Shown one piece after another: positions 34,691 to 43,709 of a stretch of 64,000 bases of DNA. Position 1 is the stretch's first letter; every line of letters starts with the position of its first letter. This DNA is from Corythucha ciliata (taxonomy: Eukaryota; Arthropoda; Insecta; Hemiptera; Tingidae). Both the position numbers and the translations under genes were made by a program. The stretch spans positions 12,873,009-12,937,008 of the forward strand of contig CM075938.1 in assembly GCA_038030265.1 (NCBI GenBank). The letters are read 5' to 3'. The notes beneath the pieces were generated by a model, which saw only the letters and a list, made by a program, of their open reading frames with translations, had not been told where the DNA came from and did no database searches.

Positions 34691-35035
34691 AGTAAAATGT
34701 TTGTTACAAGGCAAAATTTGATTTATTTGACAAATAATAAACCAATTGGTGGTTGTTTACTAGGGGGAAAGTATCATCGAGTCAAATTTAATTTTTGTTG
34801 GGTCTAATTTAGCATTTTTCTGCTTGAATGATCAGTCCTGAAATGGTGGGGGGGGGGGCATAGTGTTTGTTTCCAAGCGACTTTGTCAGTTTCTTAGCAA
34901 AAATTGACTAAAAAAAAATTTTACCTTCACGAAAAATCACCAAATTTTACTGTGAAAAATCTGTTTCTCGGTCTCAATGTCAAGATTTTGTTCTTTTCCA
35001 TGGGCCATTTCAGTTCCAATGTTAATTAGCCAGTT
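34690..35035. other. Spacer with degenerate repeat traces
   Basis: Contains a G run near 34849-34859 and weak C/A-like units (GCCAGTTTGAAGGGTTC). No gene. Confidence 0.4.
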
Positions 35036-35039
35036 TGAA

Positions 35040-35475
35040 GGGTTCAACTGACGGTTTTCGAGTCCTGGTCACACGCCCTTGTGGGTATTTGACTATTTCC
35101 AACCAATTTTTCTGGTCTTGGATCCTTCAAAAATCTTATTCCGCTGGTTTTGGATATTCTAAAAACCAATTTCGAGGATTTTCGCTCGTTCAAAGACCAA
35201 TTTATTGATTTTGGCTCTTTAAAAAACTTGTACAATCCCGGTTTTGGCTTTTTCTGGAAACACAATTTCGTGATTTTGTCTATTTGAAAACCACAATTTC
35301 GCATGTCAAAAACCAGATTTTGTGGGCTTGGCTCTATTTGAAAATTCAATTTCCCCACAAACCACATTTTGTTGGTCTTGGTATATGTACCAACATACCA
35401 AATGTGTGGACTTGTGCTCTAAAACCCAATATCGAGTATTTGTTTCTTTCAAAAAACACTTTCACCGGCTTAGAA
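35040..35475 (+). repeat. Family C array
   Basis: Units such as AAAAACCAATTTCGAGGATT and TTTCGCTCGTTCAAAGACCA with about 30-bp period, in consensus orientation. Confidence 0.75.
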
Positions 35476-35479
35476 ATGC

Positions 35480-38400
35480 CCCAGAAGTCCCTCCTTCCTT
35501 GGATCATGGATTTTGCGCTCTCAGACCAGATAATAAATGGCTGGTTGCGTGCTCAGTGCTTAATGACACTAAGGGTGGACGACGGTGACAAAAAAAAAAA
35601 AAAAAAATGGGTTCTATCATCAAGTCAGTAAAAGAGGGAACTTATAGTGGAGATATATGCAGCTGGTAGGAGGACTGAGGTTTTATATGGGGCCAGTCAA
35701 AGTTAAAACCAAGTCTTTTTTCACTAAATTCACTCATTGTCAGGAAGTTTGAGACATCAAGCGCGTGACCTACTTCCTTACAATGAGAGTAACGCTCAAA
35801 ACTCACAGAACTCGAGACGGAATACTTTAAAAGTTGTATTTCTTTTAAAAAGGAGGAAACGGTTTTTTTTTTTTTTAATATTTCAAAGCTTTGTCGTTCG
35901 TCACGAGAACGACGACCGCAATAAAGTATATGAGTCAAGATGAAAAAGTTCCAGTCTTCATTTCGCATTGTTTTTCAAGCATTAAGTAGAGAATTGTATG
36001 AAGGGCGGGTGGTTAATACAATGCCTTGTTCCACGAACATTTCAAAAAATGAAAGAAACATTTTTTTTTTTCGTTTTCTGGAGTTACTGTTCGTTCATTT
36101 CCGCGTAATAACGAAAAAGAATAATAAAAAAATAGAATGAAACACTCGGCGAACTTGGCAGATGTTTGACTCACAAACTAAACAAGCGATACCCTGGTCC
36201 GCACTACTTGGGCGAAGTGCGGGCGACAGGGAAGGCTTCTCCGGTCATTTTTGGCTAGAAGTCAATTGCACAGTGATCTCATTGTCAGGGATTTCCAGTG
36301 TCCCCCTCTCTACACGCCTGCCCCCAAAAACCACGGGTCCTGTAAAACCCGCTATATCAATTACCAATGTTGAAAGAAAATGACATTATCGCAGCCGCCC
36401 TTTTCTCATAGTTATTCTATCCGTTATAACCGTTTTAATTATGAACGGTATAAAGGTTAAATTAAAATCATTCCCATGTTTACGCCTGGTGCTCAGTGAA
36501 AGTTATTTTCAAAGTGATTTAGTGGATTAACAGGTTTTTTTCCCCAGACTTCATAAAGAGAACAAAGTGCGTGATAGCTTTCATGACTACAGAGCAGATA
36601 ATTAGAGGGATTACTGGTGGGTGGGGGTGGAGCGTCGAGGAATTGTTGGAGCTCACGAAACTAAAAGAAGAAAATCTGGTTGAGGTGAAAAAAAAAAAAA
36701 AAAAAAGAGTTGGTAACGATTCGACTTGCTTACACAAAATGGGATTTTTTCAACGAACACACAATTTTTATACGTGTGGAAAAATCGTCTGTGAAGGTTC
36801 GTTTCGTCGTCAATTTTCGAGTTTAACGGTATTTTACACTCAAATAATTCGAATGAGAACGTAACTGTTTAGTTTTTCACCACCGACTTCCCCCGCCATC
36901 TCCTCCACCATTTATCAAAAGTGTGTTTTTTCCACGGTAATAAAATAAAAATACTGGGAACAAGGTGTCGAGTATAATAAGACAAGAACGGATGGCAATG
37001 TGTGCAAAGTGGCGTAGCGAAATACGAATTGAGCTTCGCATTATTATAACAGATGAGGCCGTTTGGTTTTTTTTTTTTTAAAAAAATCAGCATCACTCTT
37101 AAACGAACTTAACACGGCAAATTTGAGTGACGGCTTCCTCTGAGTCGGAAGACGTTAAGAATTTTATTATTATTATCGTCGTGTAGGCCAGGAATAAAAA
37201 ACCTGTTTGGAGCTCGTCCATATAGTGGACACCGGGTTGACCGGTCCATTTGAGAAACACAACAGTCTAAACGTTTTTCTTCTTTTTTTTTGCTTTTACA
37301 GGAAAGCCGAGCGAGGGATTGAAAAAAAAAACAAAAAAAAAACGAATGCAAATATGTGAAGTTGATTGTGACGGTGGCGGGGGGGGGGGTAAAGAAAACA
37401 CTGGCTATGACGCCGCGAAACCAGAAACCTTCCAAGGGCATCAGACTCACTTTATAAAGTCGCGACGGCTATAGAAAAATTAACGCTTGGAGTCAAAATA
37501 AGCATTCATTATAACTTCAAATCAGTTGATGCGAGTCGAATGAAAACAAACAAAAACGCAACTAAAACGCTAGTTTTAAAAGCAGCCCTCCCAACCCCCG
37601 GCCCCATGCCAATAACCCCAACAGCATCACTCGCATTCCATCTCGCCCTGTTCAATTTTCTTTTCTGGCCACTTAAAAACTGTCCACAGCAAGACTTCCA
37701 CTAAGGAGCCATAAGGCACGTATTTTTACGGTCACCAAGCTGTTAGAACGAAAGCTGAGTGTGGAGAGTTGGGAGGGCGGAGGGTCCTAATAGCACGCGT
37801 CTCTTTCACTTTCAACACATCCACAACATAGCCCACTGAAAAAAATAAGAGAGAAAATTAAAAGTTGACTCTTTCGTCCTCTACTTCTCTGTTTCTCTTT
37901 CTTTGAAAAAGAAAAAAAAAAAAAAAAAAGCGAAAGAGCCGGGATTTTTCTTCTGCCATAAGAAGCTGAAAAAAAAAAAAACTCATCCCATCCTGATGCT
38001 TTCAACTTTAAAAAAGGTGTCCAATAATAATCTAAAGCGCTATTTATGAGCGCTGATTTCTTTCCGATACGAGGCGAAGGCAGTGATAAATCGACAAGAC
38101 AATGTCGAGGGTTTACGGGTGGCTTTATTGGCGTGGGGTGGAGGGGGAGGACAACTTTTGCTCGAACAATAGTCGTCTCCTAAAAATCTTTAAGGACGTG
38201 ATTAAAAAGTTTGGCACAAGCAGTTATTTCAGTTCAGACACGTGTTTCCCATAAAGTTGCCGGCGTTGGAGGGGCTGAGTATCCTGTGGCTGTGGGTGGG
38301 GTGGTGGGGAGAAGGGGAGGGGATAGACACGAAACGCGAAGCAAAAGCGTGTCGAAAAACTCTTTTAATTAGACCGAAAGAAAAATCTGGGTAATGTTGA

Positions 38401-38830
38401 GGGATCTTATCTGAGTGTGAGAGTTAATGCGGAGCGGTGGGCAGCAAAGGGCGCGGGTTTGGTAGGAGGACCAAGTTTAATTAAAAAATCAGATTGAAAC
38501 GCTCACATCGGAGGGGGTAGGGTGAGGAGCTTGTCAGTCACGTTTTTTTTTTTTTTTTTTGTGCTCCCAATTTTCAGAATCGTCGCGATCTCTCTTTTGT
38601 TTGATCCAACACCGACAGTTGAAGGTTTTCGAGGATTCCAAAGTCAGTTAGATATTAGAGGAAAACATAATGGCTAAATCCACTGATTGGAATGACGAGC
38701 GCTGACCCACTGTTATAAGAGAAAACTACACGGAAAACCTCGTGCATGATCCGGCGACGGTAAAATCTATTCGGTTATACACATAACGTTGCATCACAAC
38801 CCGATTTCCCTTCTTTTCAAACTTCTATTC
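35480..38830. other. Plain block
   Basis: Homopolymers (A run 35590-35607, T run 35863-35877, A run about 36690-36706, G run 37379-37390, T run 38544-38560), C/T-rich runs, and a G-rich stretch at 38287-38325 with G-quadruplex potential. About 36180-36380 has balanced composition and is open on both strands (see findings). A pyrimidine tract ending TTTTACAG at about 37301 resembles a 3' splice site but leads into no clear exon. Confidence 0.5.
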
Positions 38831-38834
38831 CCTT

Positions 38835-39030
38835 GTAAGCCATGGCCTGTAGCCTGAGGCTGGATGTGGAGGGACGAAAAACAACCTTTAGTCGCGCCCG
38901 TTCGTCTTCGAACGCTGACAATCACCCCGTCCCGTGGAAAGCTAAGAGGCGAGCCCCCTGTCGCCCTTCCAACCAACTTAGGGACGGCATGATTGAAGAA
39001 ATATCAAGATTCGGAGCTGTCCGTCGCGTT
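38835..39030. other. Balanced-composition island of unknown nature
   Basis: This stretch is open on the plus strand (38842-39033, 63 codons, arginine/serine rich) and on the minus strand (38794-38976). It directly precedes a family B array. No domain recognised; it may be an old element fragment. Confidence 0.3.
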
Positions 39031-39315
39031 TAAAAAGCGCTCATTCACAGGCGAAATTAACAAAAGGACATTTCGCGGCTCTAGTTGAGAAAAAACGACC
39101 ATTCACGGCTAAAATTGAGAAATAGCCCTGATTCACGGCTAAACTTGAGAAATAAAGTTCATTATTCGCGGCTAAAATTGAGAAAAAAGAAAAACTTACA
39201 AGTTTGCAGTATTGAGATGCAAAGTCCGGGCCGAAATTAAGAAAATGCGCTAATTCACGGTCTATACAGCTCGTTTCACAGCTAAAATTGACGAAAAGGT
39301 CTCGTATTTGCAGGT
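39030..39315 (+). repeat. Family B array
   Basis: Units such as TTCACGGCTAAAATTGAGAA and ATTCGCGGCTAAAATTGAGA at about 30 bp, several close to consensus. Confidence 0.8.
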
Positions 39316-39339
39316 ATTTGCAGTACCCACCAGAATCGC

Positions 39340-39455
39340 CATTTTGTGCTAAAATATAAATGTTCGTACTAAACCTCCATTTTGTGCCAAAAATCGCCAT
39401 TTTTGTGATAAAACAGCACTTTCGATGTAAAATTTTTAGATTTGAGGTAAAACAC
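39340..39455 (+). repeat. Family E segment
   Basis: Units such as TCGCCATTTTGTGCTAAAAT and AGATTTGAGGTAAAAC, 20-21 bp apart; the array continues beyond the inserted foldback element. Confidence 0.55.
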
Positions 39456-39458
39456 TAA

Positions 39459-39607
39459 GGCCTGATTTCACCAACTTCTTAAACCACGATCAACAACTAA
39501 TCACGATTACAATGTTGACACTTATGTCAGAATCCATATGGGTCGTCATTGGTAACTAATCACGATCAACTTTAAAACAAGATCAAGTTTGTTGGTGAAA
39601 ATGGGCC
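39459..39607. mobile_element. Foldback MITE 3 (149 bp) with TAA target duplication
   Basis: The left end GGCCTGATTTCACCAAC and the reverse complement of the right end (GGCCCATTTTCACCAAC) match at 14 of 17 positions. TAA occurs at 39456-39458 and 39608-39610, a perfect 3-bp direct repeat. Inner arms share the motif ACTAATCACGAT. It encodes nothing and is embedded in family E repeats. Confidence 0.75.
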
Positions 39608-39639
39608 TAAATCTATTATTATTATATTTTTTTTTGTGA

Positions 39640-39815
39640 AATTGCCAGGTTGTAGTAAAGACTTTAGTTTTCTGGTAGCAGTTTTAGGGTAAAAACTTCA
39701 ATTTTGAGTTAAACAACGTCAATCTTGGGGGAAAGTGGTCAGTTCTGTGGTAAAATCACAAGTTTGAAGGTGAACCTGCGGAAATTTCAAGGGTAAAATC
39801 GCTAGTAATGTATTA
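39640..39815 (+). repeat. Family E segment
   Basis: Units such as GGTAAAATCACAAGTTTTGA and CAGTTCTGTGGTAAAATCAC with a period of about 20 bp. Confidence 0.6.
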
Positions 39816-39900
39816 ATTGAGGAGGCTGAAAATTAAGAAATTAATCTTTAAATTAAATACTTACTATTCCTTACTTGTTCTGAATTCCGAGAAAAAATTG

Positions 39901-39976
39901 CTCCCCAGGTGGGATTCGAACCCACGACCTCCTAGTTTCGCTCCAGGTGCTCTAACCAACTGAGCTATCCCGGGAG
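39901..39976 (-). mobile_element. tRNA-like SINE head, left copy
   Basis: On the minus strand a 76-nt tRNA-like sequence has a perfect A box (TAGCTCAGTTGG, complement of 39956-39967) and B box (GGTTCGAATCC, complement of 39912-39922). The D stem (GCTC/GAGC), anticodon stem (CCTGG/CTAGG) and T stem (GTGGG/CCCAC) all pair. The anticodon loop AGCGAAA has G instead of the universal U at position 33, and the acceptor stem pairs poorly, so it is not a working tRNA gene. The head resembles tRNA-Thr most, but this is uncertain. Confidence 0.7.
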
Positions 39977-40172
39977 TCTACACAAAGAGCGAATCCACTC
40001 AGGAGAAATCCCCTCCCGGAACTCAAACTGCACCTATCGGGTCAGTGCATGAATTACGTCACCTTTTTTTATATGCCGGTCAATTAGTGAATTAATTGAA
40101 TTTAGAAGACCCTTTCCCCGGGCAATAATGGGATTACTCCCCTCCTCACGGGGGATTCGCTCTTTGCGTGGA

Positions 40173-40248
40173 CTCGCGGGATAGCTCAGTTGGTTAGAGC
40201 GCCTGGCGCGAAACTAGGGGGTCGTGGGTTCGAATCCCACCTGGGAAG
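40173..40248 (+). mobile_element. tRNA-like SINE head, right copy
   Basis: The same 76-nt head in the opposite orientation, with A box at 40182-40193 and B box at 40227-40237. The loop reads CGCGAAA, again with G at position 33. It differs from the left copy at about nine positions. Translating its antisense gives RWDSNPRPPSFAPGALTN, a familiar false ORF from tRNA-like sequence. Confidence 0.7.
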
Positions 40249-40459
40249 CAATTTTTTCTCGGAACTCAAAACAAGTAAAGAATAGTAAGTATTTAATTCA
40301 AAGATTAATTTCTCTATTTTTAGCCTCCACACTGCCTCGAATTCCCAGTTGTGACTAGGGTGGTGCGGTGAGGAGGGGAGTAATCCCATTAATGTCCGGA
40401 GAAAGGGTTTTCTAAATTCAATTAGACGGGCGTATAAAGAAAAAGAGACTAGTATTGTC

Positions 40460-41105
40460 TTGAAATCGTCAGCTTTGGCATTAAATATTAGTTTCCGAGG
40501 TTTTCTCATCAAAAAAGGACGAATTTTAGTCCAATATTATAGACTTCACCCCTAAGCTGCGACGTTTTACATTAACAAAAACCGAAGATTTCAATACAGT
40601 AACAGTGATCTTATCTTTGATCTAAATTTGTCTGTTTTTCCTCGAAATGAAAATTTTAACCCAAAACTGATGGTTATACCACAAAAAAGAAGATTTTACT
40701 CCAAAAATTCAGGTTTTCCCCTAGAACAATTACCAGAAAAGTGATTTTTTCTCTACGAAACTGCCGATTTCACCCTTGAAAAAAAAATTAACGGTTTTAC
40801 CTCAAAACAAAGTCGGGAAAACGTCAGTTTTGGAGTAAAATTTTCAATTTTGAGTTGGAACACCAGAGGCCAGTTTTGTATGGTGACAGATTTTGGGATG
40901 ACTCATCACAGCTTTGGCGTGAAATCGTCCATTTTGGTGCAATGCCCTGCCATTTTGCGAACAAATCGTCAGTTTTGTGTTAAAACTGTCAGAGTCGTAA
41001 GTTCGGGGTAAAATCATCTGTTCTGGGGAAAAATTCCGTTATGGTGTGAAATTGTCAGTTTTGGGGTAAAAATTGTCACATTTTTTTAAGCATCTCAGGG
41101 AAGAC
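40460..41105. repeat. Family E array with an orientation switch
   Basis: Up to about 40800 units are inverted (GGTTTTACCTCAAAAC). From about 40810 they are in consensus orientation (AAATCGTCAGTTTTGTGTTA, AAATTGTCAGTTTTGGGGTA) with 20-21-bp steps. The orientation change follows the inverted SINE pair. Confidence 0.65.
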
Positions 41106-41139
41106 GTTTAAAATTCGGACAATTTGTATTGTAGGGCTA

Positions 41140-41334
41140 AGCCCATCCTACAAATATCAATTTTTCTGGGCGAAACATTGTCAATTTTCGTACAGAAAAT
41201 TCCTTTATGGGGAGCAGTTTGACGATTTAGAGCGCTTATTATCTGAATAGACGAAAGGAGTTCTCTTGCTGTGGTCTCTGGTGCATCTGAAATCATTCTG
41301 CCCCCCCCCAGAGCAAGCGCTGGCTACGCCCCTG
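41140..41334 (-). mobile_element. Element with inverted CAGGGGCGTAGCCAGC end
   Basis: On the minus strand it starts CAGGGGCGTAGCCAGC at 41334 and continues through a G run (the C run at 41301-41309 on the plus strand) into GCAGAATGATTTCAG. Same terminus as 9002 and 13678; extent uncertain. Confidence 0.45.
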
Positions 41335-41344
41335 CCTAAAAATG

Positions 41345-41875
41345 CGTTATTTCATGGTTTTTTGAGACTTTTAAATTACGAAAAAGGGCTGGTTCAAGTT
41401 GGAATTGAGGAAAAACACTCATTGCCAGCAAAAATTGAAGGAAAAACGCCAACTAGTGGGTAAAAATAGCGCTCATTTCCGTGTAAAATTGAGAAAAAAT
41501 CACAATGCAACTCCTCTTGAAAAAGTGCTTATTTGCGGGTGAAATTGAGAAAAAGCGTTCATCCGCGGCACAAATTGAGGACAAACTGATATTTTGCGGC
41601 GGCGAAATTGAGAGAACGCACCGATTCCGCACCGGTGGTTTGGTGATGTCAAGTGCAGGCAGTAATTAAAGTAATACACTCAAAAAGGCGTTACACCACG
41701 TTCTTTTGAGACCTTTTCACGTCTAAAATTAAGAAAAAGGGCTGGTTCAAGTTGGAATTGAGGAAAAACACTAATTTTCAGCAAAAATTAATGAAAAAAA
41801 AAACAATTAGTGGCTAAAAATAGTGCTCATTCACGTGTAAGCTTGAGAATAACCGCCAGGCAACTTCTGTTGAGT
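41345..41875 (+). repeat. Family B array with a 353-bp duplication
   Basis: A segment of about 150 bp at 41375-41520 recurs at 41727-41874. Both contain AAGGGCTGGTTCAAGTTGGA, ATTGAGGAAAAACACT and a TAGTGGNTAAAAATAG unit. Between them lie ordinary B units and a GGTGGTTTGGTGATGTCAAG module. This shows higher-order organisation of family B. Confidence 0.75.
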
Positions 41876-41879
41876 GGAC

Positions 41880-42144
41880 ATCAGGTACACTGGTGAAAAT
41901 GTCAGATGGACCATTGCCTTTTTGCATCAGGCTTATATTCGAGAATCCGGAGGTGGGAATCTCAGTCAATTTAAGATCATCAGATATTGAATGTGCGCGA
42001 AAACGGTCACTATAAGTCGAAAATTAAAACTCTGCTGCTGGAAAAATGTCGTTTGTAGCCTTCTATACCTGATTTTATGTTCGAAAACTGACAACTTTTT
42101 CTCTCTAAAAAGTGATAATTTTGGAGCTAAACTTTATATTTTCG
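41880..42144. other. Unassigned stretch upstream of the LINE
   Basis: No repeat phase or frame recognised; it may contain decayed 5' LINE sequence. Confidence 0.3.
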
Positions 42145-43365
42145 ATCTGAGACGGTAAAGTGCGGTAATTTAGCGCACTGCGGTAACTGGACCTTTCGAT
42201 CTTGGAGACGAATAGCTCATCGTCAGGAACTCACACAGGCTGTGAACTGTCAATATATGGCACATCCTCGCAATATGACCGTGAAATTGAGGTTTTCATG
42301 GAGGGTAATAATCTTTTATCCGAATGTCAGAAGGGCTTAAGGAAGAACAGGAGTACCATCGCAGCCGGGGTGAAGCTGATAGAAGAATGTTTGAGCGACG
42401 TAGAATCATACAAGTGCTCTACGCGCTATGTTCGACTTGTCTAGGGCCTTCGACTCAGTTTGTCATCGCATGCTGATCGAAAAGCTGAGGCAATACAATT
42501 GGTCCGAGAGAGCCTGCAGTCTCGAGCAGTCCTTTTCAGGCGGTAGGCTCCAATGCGTCGCGATTGGCAGTGAATGTTCACATCTCTGGGCGGTGGCTTA
42601 TGGCGTGCCTCAAGGATCTTCTCAAGGTCCAGTGCTATTTATTATATACATCAACGATCTACCTGCGTTCCTCATAAGGGCATTGAAAGGTGTGAGCGTA
42701 TGTATGAATGCTGATGACGTGACGCTGCGGTTCCCGGGAAGTGGCGCGAGTGATGTGTTGGAGGGGGAACGCCTCCTTCAGGAGTCGCGGTGTGACGCGA
42801 ATGGCTGAATTTGTCTACGGCCCACAACTCCAACTCGTCACATCCTGTTCGGTTCCTGGGATTTATGTTGGACAAACGTCTCTCTTGGTTGGATCACGCT
42901 GACTTCGTTTGCACCAAGGTTGCAAGAAGGTTGTTCTTACTCAGGAGGCTGGTCAGAGTGGTGCCGAGGGAGGTCGCCGAGGGAGGCCTATTTTGCATTC
43001 GTGTACTCGCTGCTAACGTACGGCACGATTCTATGGGGAAACTCCAGATCAGCGGATGCCGTTTTCAAATTACAGAAACGGGCGATTCGTTGTCTGGATG
43101 GTCTTGCCTCAAGGTAGTCTTGCCGTGAGGCTTTTGCTTCACAGGGAATCCTTACATTCCCTTATTCATTTACATTCTGCAGTGCCTGGAATATGTCAAA
43201 CGATCACTGGAAGTGCACTTGACCCTGAAAATAGGCATGGGCATAACACGAGAAGTGCTGGATGCCTGGCTAAGAGTGCTGTACGGTTGAGGACATCAGC
43301 GATCTCTTTCCCCTCGGTTGCGGTGGACCTTTTCAATGTTCTTCTGACTGAGATTTTTTAGTGCA
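42145..43365 (+). pseudogene. LINE reverse-transcriptase pseudogene, type 1
   Basis: Reading across at least four frameshifts gives an ordered RT domain. First a thumb-proximal NLLSECQKGLRKNRST block (frame from 42202), then LSRAFDSVCHRMLIEKL with the first catalytic Asp (42428 frame), GVPQGSSQGPVLFIIYINDL, and NADDV in place of the usual Y/FADD. After that FLGFMLDKRLSWLDH (42811 frame), LQKRAIRCLDG, and a C-terminal RHGHNTRSAGCLAK block. The order and motifs fit a Jockey/CR1-type non-LTR element. The endonuclease is missing, so the copy is 5'-truncated, and it cannot make an enzyme. Confidence 0.9.
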
Positions 43366-43379
43366 ACCGATACGCGGAA

Positions 43380-43397
43380 ATGTGTGTGTGTGTGTGT
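43380..43397 (+). repeat. GT microsatellite
   Basis: About eight GT dinucleotides followed by T, directly downstream of the LINE pseudogene; this may be the relic of its 3' tail. Confidence 0.8.
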
Positions 43398-43399
43398 TT

Positions 43400-43700
43400 T
43401 TTAGTGAGACAAATCTGCAGAATTGTTTTTTTTAGAGAGCGAAATCCAAAGTTGTTTTTCAGTGAGCCAGATCCAGGAAAATGCCTCTATTTTTTGCAAG
43501 AAAAGTCTGGAAAAATGTTGTCTTAGTGAGTGAAATCTGAGAAATTGGGTTTTTAATGAGGTAGATTGGCGAGAATGGTCTACCCCGCGAAATTTGGGTT
43601 TCATCACAGAAAGGAGCGGAATTGGTGTTTTATTGTGTGAAATTGGGTTCTGAAGATACGACATTTCCCTGTTCCGTTGGGTTTTAACTTTTTTTTCATC
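43400..43700 (-). repeat. Family C segment, inverted
   Basis: Units such as AATCTGAGAAATTGGGTTTT and CCGCGAAATTTGGGTTTCAT at about 30 bp. The 134-codon minus frame at 43401-43805 is a by-product. Confidence 0.65.
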
Positions 43701-43709
43701 AAATCCGTG

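Larger units (their letters stand above)
39822..40450. mobile_element. Head-to-head inverted pair of tRNA-derived SINEs
   Basis: The left arm (39822 to about 40016, minus) and the right arm (about 40137-40336, plus) are near-mirror images: a 5' flank GGATTCGCTCTTTGNGTNGAC, a tRNA-like head, then GCAATTTTTTCTCGGAA and an AT-rich tail ending AGCCTCC. The right copy continues into a body (GGAGTAATCCCATTA to about 40445) whose inverted match lies between the two heads at about 40058-40150. This suggests insertion of one SINE into another followed by rearrangement. Confidence 0.7.

Noticed and set aside
37109..37450. 113-codon minus-strand gene and the nearby 3' splice-like tract
   Set aside because: The frame crosses A/T homopolymers. 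The acceptor-like TTTTACAG lies on the other strand with no exon after it.
39901..40248. Two functional tRNA genes
   Set aside because: Acceptor stems do not pair properly, position 33 is G, and each head is followed by the same SINE tail.
40186..40512. 108-codon minus frame containing RWDSNPRPPSFAPG
   Set aside because: This peptide is the antisense translation of the tRNA-like SINE head, a well-known false ORF.
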